A stretch of 64,000 nt of DNA, taken from NCBI GenBank assembly GCA_930367215.1, contig OV884059.1, forward strand, positions 29,565,882 through 29,629,881, in the 5' to 3' direction. Under the pieces are notes generated by a model, which saw only the letters and a program-made list of their open reading frames with translations, searched no databases and had not been told where the DNA came from. Shown piece after piece: positions 56,821-64,000 of this stretch. Each line of letters opens with the position of its first letter. The first letter of the stretch is position 1. Source of the stretch: Pollenia angustigena (Eukaryota > Arthropoda > Insecta > Diptera > Polleniidae). Both the position numbers and the translations under genes were made by a program.

Positions 56821-57029
56821 TTTTCCAGTAGTACTTTATTTTTATATTTCATTTATTTTAACAAATCAAACTATATTTTTATGAATTGCATTTCTTAACT
56901 AATGAAAATCAACTTTTTTTTTTTTAACGAAATTTATTTATTTATTTATTTACAAATTATACTTATAAGTAAATTATTAGTATAATAAATGGAGAGCTAT
57001 GGCAATGATGGCCTTAAGCTAAATTTTTT

Positions 57030-57827
57030 TAATACCCTCCACCACAATTAGTTGTGAAGATTGTATATTAAGTTTGTCATTCCGTGTGAAATTTTTTTAT
57101 TATTCATCTCAGACCCCATAAAGTATATATATTCTGGGTCCTTGAGTAATTCTAAGTCGATTTAGCCATGTCCGTCTGTCTGTCCGTCTGTCCGTCTGTT
57201 GAAAACACGCTCACTTTCGAACAACTCAAAAGAAATGAACAAACTAGGTGCCAAATTGCTTGTAGTTATCCTAAGCAGTTTGGGATTGAAATCCAGCAAA
57301 ATCGGTTTAGTAGGACCAGAGCTATGAATCAAAATGTGGAACCACCACCTAAAAAAATTGATAATTTTGTTACAAAAAATAACATAAATGCTGGAACAAG
57401 GCACGGAATGAGACAAGATTTTGCAAAAATTTGTTTTATTGGACTGGAAACCACGCCTTTAAATTTCGTGAAGATCCGTCCATAATTTACCCTAAGCCCC
57501 ATATAAACACTTCTCCCGGAAAACAGTTTAGTACGCCTAAAACCATAAAAAATAACGCTAGCGTAACAAAATTTGGTTCGTCACAGTTTTTTAGGACTAG
57601 AAATAACATTGTGAAATTTCGTGACGATCGGTCCATAATTTACCTTAGGCCCCATATAAACCCTACTACCGGAAAACAGTTTAGTTGCCTAAAACCATAA
57701 TTAATAACAAATCGTCACAGTTTAAGGTAGTTATAACATCATACAGATATTCCTCCTTAAATATTCGAACTGTTGGTGGAGGGTATCAAAGATTCGGCAC
57801 AGCCGAATATAGCACTCTAACTTGTTT
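57030..57827 (+). mobile_element. HINE/DINE-like Helentron element, family 1, copy 3
   Basis: It has the same architecture as 12881-13984: ATACCCTCCACC at 57032, (GTCY)n at 57169-57198, two 153-bp units (AAATTTCGTGA at 57461 and 57614), GGTGGAGGGTAT, the hairpin TTCGGCACAGCCGAA and CTCTAACTTGTTTT. It is inserted in the 3' region of a LINE. Confidence 0.82.
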
Positions 57828-57863
57828 TTTTTTTTTAATGGAATAGTATAGGCTACAATTTTT

Positions 57864-58826
57864 TTAAAAATTTAAAAAGCTTTTAATATTGCCATTCGTC
57901 ATAGTACAGTCTATTAGTTGAGAGAAGTCGTTATTATTGATATTGGTGCTTTTAAATGAATTAATGTGGGGACAGTTTGAAAAGAGATGATCAACGCTTA
58001 TTGGTTTAAAACCACAGAATGGACATCGTTTTGGTAGGTTCCTATTCATTATATGAGCATTTGAGATTCTAGTGTGACCTAGTCTTAGTCTAATTATTTT
58101 GATTTGGTCTCCTCTCGGTAGTATATTGTGGTTTATATTTTTGAACAGTCTGTAGGCATTATTTTTGTTAGGGTTGATTTTTCTGTACCAGTCTGTGGTT
58201 AAGTGCCAATTGTCACTAACTTTTGTCTTGAAAGAGTTTTTTATAAATTTTTTTATATCTTCGGAACTTAGATTTGGTGTGGTTATTAGGGGAGCAGTTA
58301 AAGCTGCTTTTGCGGCTCCATCCGCTGCCTCGTTACCTTTTATTCCGATGTGACCCGGAATCCAGATGAGTTTAATGTCAGGTTGCCTTTCAATAAGAAA
58401 CTGTCTGATCATGTTTGGGTAAAATTGGTGATTATTGCAGTTTCTTATGGCATTTTCCCATGAGCCTGCTAACATATTTAACAGACTCGTGTATTGCTAT
58501 CATTTCAGCAGAGAAGTTAGTGCTGTATTCGGGCAAAATTGAATTAAATAATATTTTGTGTTTGTCTACAATGCTAAAGCCTGTGCTTTTAACGCCTTTA
58601 GAGCCGTCTGCGTAGATAAATTCGTGGTCGTTTAGATTGTATTGGATTTCTTGAAATCTTTGAAGGTATATTTCTGCGTTTGTTGAGGATTTTTTTAGGT
58701 CGTTGAGAGATGTGTTGATTGTAATTGGGTTTATGTGCCAGTTGAAAAATTTATTCGCATATTTTTGCTTGATGTTGTATGGTATGTTTAAGTTGTGGCA
58801 TAATTGTACTACGCGAGTTAGTGTTG
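57864..58826 (-). pseudogene. LINE RNase H and C-terminal region, frameshifted
   Basis: The upstream frame reads DHEFIYADGSKGVKSTGFSI and later FSAEMIAIHESVKYVSRLMG, supplying the ADG and E of ribonuclease H. A frameshift near 58470 leads into IKLIWIPGHIGIKGNEAADG, the third RNase H block. A Cys/His knuckle follows (CPFCGFKPISVDHLFSNCPH), ending SFLNF. The order RNase H then CCHC-type knuckle is typical of I- and jockey-group LINEs. No reverse transcriptase is present, because of 5' truncation at 58827. Confidence 0.85.
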
Positions 58827-58841
58827 ATTAACGAAATTTAT

Positions 58842-59114
58842 ATTTTGATGAGTTTGCTGTAAGTGCTATTTTAGGCACAAAAATCACCTAAAATAATGCT
58901 AAATTCACGTATTTTATTAAGAAATCAGCAGTGGGGTAGGATTTGGTAAAAATTATTGCATTAATGATCATTGAAAAACATATTTTTTAATATAAAAATG
59001 AAATTAAACATCTAGTCTTATGTTCCGTTAAAAAAAATTCATTTGAAAAATTTTTGGTTGGTGGACTGTTTTTGGGATTTGCCCATATTGCAAATGCTAA
59101 GTGATCGTAATTAT
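58842..59114. other. Intronic sequence, nothing recognised
   Basis: TTTTAGGCAC...CACCTAAAAT near 58870 is a small inverted pair. No frame. Confidence 0.45.
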
Positions 59115-59746
59115 CAGATTTCGAAAATAAACAAAACATTATTTAGCGTTTGGCTCACACACCCAAGAACAATATCTATTTTGTAAGTGATTGTGTAGAC
59201 GAACACAACCCTTAATACCCTTCGTAACTATTTTCAAGAAAGAGCCGAAGATTATATAGTGTTCTGTTCTTCGTTAAAAAACCGAACAATTGTAGTGATA
59301 CTGTTGACAAACATTATTTTTAAATGTTCTATAGTGTTTCTTTTTTTTACATTGATAAAGAAATGAACAAACAAAAAATTTTAGCAACGACCGCAGCACG
59401 AACAGCTTGAGTGTGTGTATTGTGTACATGTTTCGTTTGTGTAAAATTCTTTCGTTTCTTTTTTTTTTTTTTGTTTATGAGTTGTGTTTGTATAAATAAT
59501 ATTTGGTTTTCTTTACCAGCCAAAAGAGCCCTAAGCAAAACGGAACAAACGAACATTAATGATCTGAACCGAACACAAAGAAGTTTGTGGTTAAAAAAAA
59601 AACCGAACGGAATTAAACGTTCTCCTTTTTTTGTTGAGTTGGATAGGAACGATTTACTACACAAACATTATTAGCGCTTGTGTTTTCCACAAATCTACCG
59701 AACCGAACACTAAGGAGTAAAATTTAGCTTTTATTTTCGAACACTG
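59115..59746 (-). mobile_element. hAT-type element CAGTGTTCGAAA, copy 2
   Basis: The ends CAGATTTCGAAAATAAAC and TTTATTTTCGAACACTG are flanked by GTAATTAT (59107-59114) and GTAATTAG (59747-59754), 7 of 8 matching. It is the reverse orientation of 45269-47018 and lacks the nested MITEs; both copies share the GTTCGGTT-rich interior. Open frames on both strands of the repeat are not conserved. Confidence 0.8.
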
Positions 59747-59822
59747 GTAATTAGTTTTGAATTATTTGTAGTCGTTTTAAATTAGAAATTCTATTGCCCA
59801 GAATTACAAATTTACATAAGTA

Positions 59823-59977
59823 GCCCAATTCACAATCTTGTGCAAATCATCTTGCATCGTATCATTTGCAAAATGGTATAGTATTTACTATAATCCCAAA
59901 AGTATACTATAGTTTTTACTATACCATTTTGCAAATGCTACAATGCAAAACCATTTACACAAGATTGTTAATTGGGC
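59823..59977. mobile_element. Palindromic MITE with TA target
   Basis: GCCCAATTCACAATCTTGTG is mirrored by ACAAGATTGTTAATTGGGC. The arms continue through GCAAAATGGTATAGTA to a central TACTATAATCCC loop. TA lies on both sides (59821-59822, 59978-59979). Almost all 155 bp can pair. Confidence 0.8.
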
Positions 59978-60161
59978 TATTGTTAACTTAAATTGTTCTT
60001 GAGGTTTTCTTTGTGGTTTCATGAATTTTTTCTTTTTGTTTTTAACTTTAAAAGTTTGTTTTTGTCATGGTCCGCCTGAATGTTGACTAGTATCTACTTC
60101 CAGTATGTTTATTGTTATTTTTCGGTCTACACTTTTTTTATTCATTCTGTGCTCTGTTATA

Positions 60162-60966
60162 AAGGGTGGTCTAACCAAAACGCACGATGTTAGTTGTAAA
60201 TAAAATAAAAAGTTTTCAGGGAATTATCTTAGTATTCTATGACAATTATGTGTGAAACAACATATCGGCCAAATGTTCGCCACGGCTTCGGTGCCATACC
60301 ACTAACCGATGGTTCATATTTTCAATGACTCTGAGACATAATTGAGGTTCAATGTCGTAAATGTGCGAATTATCTAGTTCTTTAGCTCTTGAACTGCTCT
60401 TGGCTTATTGACGTACACTTTTTCTTTTTAATCCCGAATTAACAGCGCCACGTCGTGAGATAATACGGCTAGTGAATTTCTCGTGCAAAAGATCCATTGT
60501 TTCTTTAGCTATGTGGCAATTGGCACTATCCTGTTGAAACCATATATCGGTCCACAGGTCCATATCCTTAATTCCTGGCCACAAGAAGTCCGTTATCATC
60601 TCGCAATAGCAAACACCATTCACGGTAACTCCTTAGCCGGCAAAATTTTCGTAGAAGTACTGTCCTATAACGCCGCCATCCCATAAACCGCACCAATTTT
60701 CACATTTCCTACCGACCCGTTTTGCTGAAATTTGTGCACAATTCTCCCGATTGTGGAAACATTTGGTCGATTATTCTGACCAAAAATATCACGAAATACA
60801 TTTTGATTTGACCGCCCATGTTCGTAAAAGGCTTTAACGATCTTAAAGCGCTAGTCAATTGTGTACCTCTTCATGGTTGAATTTGTCAAACAAAGAAATG
60901 TCAAATTAAATTTGGCAAAAAACTTGACTTACAATTAACATCTTGCAGTATGGTTGGAGCACCCTT
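60162..60966 (-). mobile_element. Mariner-like element, DD41D-type lineage 3, copy F
   Basis: The ends AAGGGTGGTCTAACC and GGTTGGAGCACCCTT are inverted with TA on both sides (60160-60161, 60967-60968). The - strand translation shows MITDFLWPGIKDMDLWTDIW, then FQQDSANCHIAKETMDLL and IISRRGAV, after which the third catalytic block is deleted (VNSGLKRKS). The rest is frameshifted. Confidence 0.85.
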
Positions 60967-61396
60967 TACTTCCAATATATTTGTTGTTATTTTTCTGTCT
61001 GCACTTTTTTTATTCATTCTAAGCTCTTTGTTAACAAAACCAAATATTCCTTCATGTTATTAAAAACTGTCAATTAACTCGAAGAATCATAAAAGGAACA
61101 CATGTTTCATGTCGAAACATGTCACAGGGTACGTGTTGTTGGTGATGTTTTGTTTTCCTTTGGTTTCTCTGAGAAGTTAATTAATTAACTCTTTTGACTA
61201 AAATTGAAAGCAGAAAACTAGAATTAAAGTAAACATATGAAAGTATCTGAAAGGAGAACATTTAACCGTAGAACACAAAACCATCTAACCGAAGAGATGA
61301 AACTAGTGTGCCTTCAGTGCAATTGGATGTACAAATGATTATTTAGGCATTCTCTCTAATGAGTATTGTTGCAGTTGTAGAGACGAATTAACTAGT
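60967..61396. other. Intronic sequence, nothing recognised
   Basis: No supported frame. TTTATTCATTCT...GCTCT near 61010 echoes the text just left of the mariner at 60137, suggesting a local duplication of the flank. Confidence 0.4.
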
Positions 61397-61927
61397 CTAC
61401 ACCTTTTCCAATTGTAATTCAGAAAGCGTCAATTGTAATTCAGATTAGTCAATTGAAATTCAGAAAGCGTCAATTGTAATTCATATTAGTCAGTTGTAAT
61501 TCAGAAAGGGTCAATTGTAATTCAGATTAGTCAATTGTAATTCAGAAAGCGTCAAATGTAAATCAGAACTTGTCAATTGTAATTCAGAAAGCAAAGAAAA
61601 GTTATTACAAATTTTATTATAACAAAAAAATAAAAAATGTGCACCAAAGAGCTAAATATATATTCGTATATATTTTGTTGTATTTTTATTATATTCTGAA
61701 TAACAATTGACGCTTTCTGAATTACAATTGACAATTTCTGAATTACAATTGACTTATCTGAATTACAATTTACTTTTTCTGAATTACAACTGACTAATCT
61801 GAATTACAATTGACGCGTTCTGAATTACAGTTGATTAATCTGAATTACAATTGACGCTGTCCGAATTACAATTGACTAATCTGAATTACAATTGACGCTT
61901 TCTGAATTACAACTGGAAAAGGTGTAG
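61397..61927. mobile_element. Foldback satellite element, complete copy 2
   Basis: CTACACCTTTTCCAATTGTA at the left is mirrored by CAACTGGAAAAGGTGTAG at the right. Each arm is a tandem array of 20-22-bp units (GTCAATTGTAATTCAGAAAG and inverse), about 8 on the left and about 10 on the right. The central unique segment includes GTGCACCAAAGAGCTAAATA. The copy at 23384 shares ends, unit and centre. Confidence 0.82.
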
Positions 61928-62124
61928 TCAATTTTGTCGGCACTCTTAAGAAGAAAAAAGAAATTTTTATTTAGATAATATTAAATTAAAAAATTCTCCT
62001 TCTCTAAGCCCCAACTCGCAATATATTCACGGAATTGTCAGTTCGCTACCATTTATTATCTCGCCACTTGTCAATACAGAGTCGTATACATGCAGAGTTG
62101 CATGTCTAATAAGTGTTACCACCC

Positions 62125-63829
62125 CTACACAGAAAAAATTATTTTTCCAATTCAAACAAAAAATTTGTAGAATCAAACAAATTTTTGTCTGAAATCGGTC
62201 CTACAAACAAATTCGCATATTCAAACAATTTATTTGCATTTTGTTTATTGAAAAAAAAAGTTTTTGCACAAGCAATGACATGACGCGCACACAAGTAAGC
62301 ACTGTATGAGAAGATGACGGCAGAGCAGAGCCGCCGACTGGCTTTGAGACACATTTTTTTGTTGGAATAATTTTTGAACGAAGTCTTATTTTATTTATAC
62401 ACACAACACAATGTTTTTCTTTATCACTCTCCTCTGTTGCTGTATCCTTTCCTTTGCTAAAGAAGAAATGTAACCAAAAACGGCAGCAGACCACCTCAAT
62501 ATGTTTTTCCTCATTATTCTATTTTTGTATTTGATGTATTTAACCAAACAGTTTTAAAAAATTGAATACGGGATTTTGTTTCTTATAATGTTGTTTCTGC
62601 TATTGTTTTTCTTAAAGTTGCACTTTTTTAAAGCGTCCAAAAATAGACTGTGTGTGTTTTTTGTTGTTGTTCTTATATTTCACATAAAGAAGTGTTGCTT
62701 ACGAACAAATAAAAAAATGCAAAAAGACGACAACATTAAAGAGCGTTAAATATTTCATACAAAATTGTGAAAACTTGACACCAATAACGCGTTTATTAGA
62801 TTTTTGAAGAGTTGTCCACATTTTTGTTAATTAAATAAAAATCAAACAAAAATATTGATTGAATCAGTAAAAAAATTTATAGAAATTAAAAAAATTTTCA
62901 AACAAGCGTTAAATTTCAAGGGCCGATGTTGATTTTGAATAAAACACAAACTATTTAGGAAATTATTGTAATTTTATTTTATTATGATATATTGGTATTA
63001 CTCAATTATGTATGGAACAAAATATCGGCCAAATGGGCGCCGCGAATACGGCGGCACACCTCCATCCGATGGTCCAAATTTTCGATGACCCTATGCCGTT
63101 AATGTGCCGAATTATCTCATCCTTTAGCTCTTGAATTATTGCTGGCTTATCGACGTACACCTTTTCTTTCAAATAACCCCAAAGAAAAAAGTCCAACGGT
63201 GTCAAATCAAATGATCTTGGCGGCCAATTGACATCGCCATTACGTGAGATAACACGGCCATTGAATTTGTTGCGCAAAAGAGCCATTGTTTCGTTAGCTG
63301 TGTGGCAAGTGGCACCGTCCTGCTGAAACCACATATCGTCCACATCCATATCTTCCAATTCGGGCCATAAAAAGTTCGTTACCATCTCACGATAGCGAAC
63401 ACCATTCACAGTAACTGCCTGACCGGGCTCATTTTGGAAAAAATACGGCCCGATGATGCCGCCAGCCCATAAACCGCACCAAACAGTCACTCTTTGTGGG
63501 TGCATTGGTTTTTCGACAATCACTCTTGGATTCTCATTCGCCCAAATGCGGCAATTCTGCTTATTGACGAATCCACTGAGGTGAAAATGTGCCTCATCAC
63601 TGAATCACGAAGTGCACGATATGCATTTTGATTTGAACGCCCATTTTCATAATAAGTCTGGATAACTTTAACACGTTGTTGGATTGTGTATCTCTCCATG
63701 GTTCAAATTGAGTAAGTCTGAAATAGAGAAATGTCAAATAAAATTCGGAAAAAAACTTGGCGTTTAGGTGTGGTTCACATTCAACATCGGCCCTTACACT
63801 TTAATTCGGCAATAATTTTTTCTGTGTAG
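62125..63829. mobile_element. CTACACAGAAAAAATTATT element with mariner inside
   Basis: CTACACAGAAAAAATTATT at the left is mirrored by AATAATTTTTTCTGTGTAG at the right. Without the mariner (62909-63806) the element is about 800 bp. AATTCAAACAAAAAATTTG and related CAAACAAATT words repeat near the left end. No transposase; superfamily not assigned. Confidence 0.65.
62909..63806 (-). mobile_element. Mariner-like element, DD41D-type lineage 2, copy D
   Basis: The inner terminal sequence CAAGGGCCGATGTTGA and its inverse TCAACATCGGCCCTTA match copy C, but the outermost GGGTGG bases are lost. From ATG at 63699 the - strand reads MERYTIQQRVKVIQTYYENG, then RSNQNAYRALRD. A deletion puts FSDEAHFHLSGFVNKQNCRI (from 63604) in another frame. 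That frame runs to 63002 with VTVWCGLWAGGIIGPYFFQN, FQQDGATCHTANE and WPPRSFDLTPLDFFLWGYLK. All three catalytic Asp survive, with 41 residues between the second and third. The C-terminus is frameshifted. It is the best-preserved mariner here but still dead. Confidence 0.9.
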
Positions 63830-64000
63830 TTATATGCCCACTGCTACCCGATCCCGCATGTATTTAGCCCAGTTTTTATTTGCTTTCCATTAAATTAAGT
63901 TTTAATGAAAGGCTTTTAATATTTAGAACAAAAAAAAACAAAAGAAATTTATTTCAGGGATAAATCGTCTAACATTTTGAAATTTTATTCAGATCTACTT
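63830..64000. other. Window end, nothing recognised
   Basis: Short AT-rich stretch without a frame. Confidence 0.5.

Larger units (their letters stand above)
56938..58827 (-). mobile_element. 5'-truncated LINE with RNase H, carrying a HINE
   Basis: TTAACGAAATTTAT occurs at 56924-56937 and exactly again at 58828-58841, a 14-bp target duplication. The 3' tail on the - strand is (AAAT)n at 56938-56952. An RNase H domain is readable upstream. The 3' untranslated part is split by the HINE at 57030-57827. Confidence 0.85.

Overview
The window looks like intronic DNA from a higher (brachyceran) fly, most likely a calyptrate such as a blowfly or relative. It is AT-rich and full of transposon debris, and it has no bacterial-style gene packing. 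Three phase-compatible exons on the + strand match dipteran Pde9, the cGMP-specific phosphodiesterase 9. They are separated by introns of about 26.2 kb and 5.8 kb, and no further exon was found in the last 22 kb. The species is inferred, not demonstrated.

Host genes. Pde9 exons lie at 9443-9768, 35941-36092 and 41938-42045. They encode the N-terminal half of the catalytic domain, including the HNxxH and HDLDH metal-binding motifs. The second host gene is an intact, intronless M13 (neprilysin-like) metallopeptidase on the - strand at 53376-55469. It appears to be nested antisense inside a downstream Pde9 intron. No other host gene, tRNA gene or rRNA gene was recognised.

Mobile DNA, left to right. 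0-9.4 kb: end of a hAT MITE, a degenerate tandem array, a triple-nested insertion (hAT > CCCTGCAAATAA element > foldback) and a deleted mariner between inverted arms. 9.8-25 kb: a decayed piggyBac element, Helentron-type (HINE/DINE-like) rolling-circle elements, DD41D-like mariner relics, a Tc1 relic, a foldback element and a tRNA-derived SINE. 25-30 kb: two 5'-truncated LINEs, one with a MITE inserted exactly at its stop codon and one inserted into a MITE. 30-42 kb: SINE, MITEs, a 2-kb hAT element, another HINE and another mariner. 42-53 kb: several layers of MITEs, a 1.75-kb hAT element, a second tandem array and a mariner. 55-64 kb: a LINE carrying a HINE, a second hAT copy, a foldback satellite element and two more mariners.

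No transposon here appears able to move on its own. Every transposase or reverse transcriptase frame is truncated, frameshifted or interrupted. Many insertions are supported by paired inverted repeats and target-site duplications read directly from the sequence. I found no convincing wholly new biological system. The observations most worth a second look are the exactly 153-bp (51-codon) repeats inside the HINE elements, the nested antisense peptidase gene, and the number of near-perfect hairpins that would be transcribed within Pde9 pre-mRNA.
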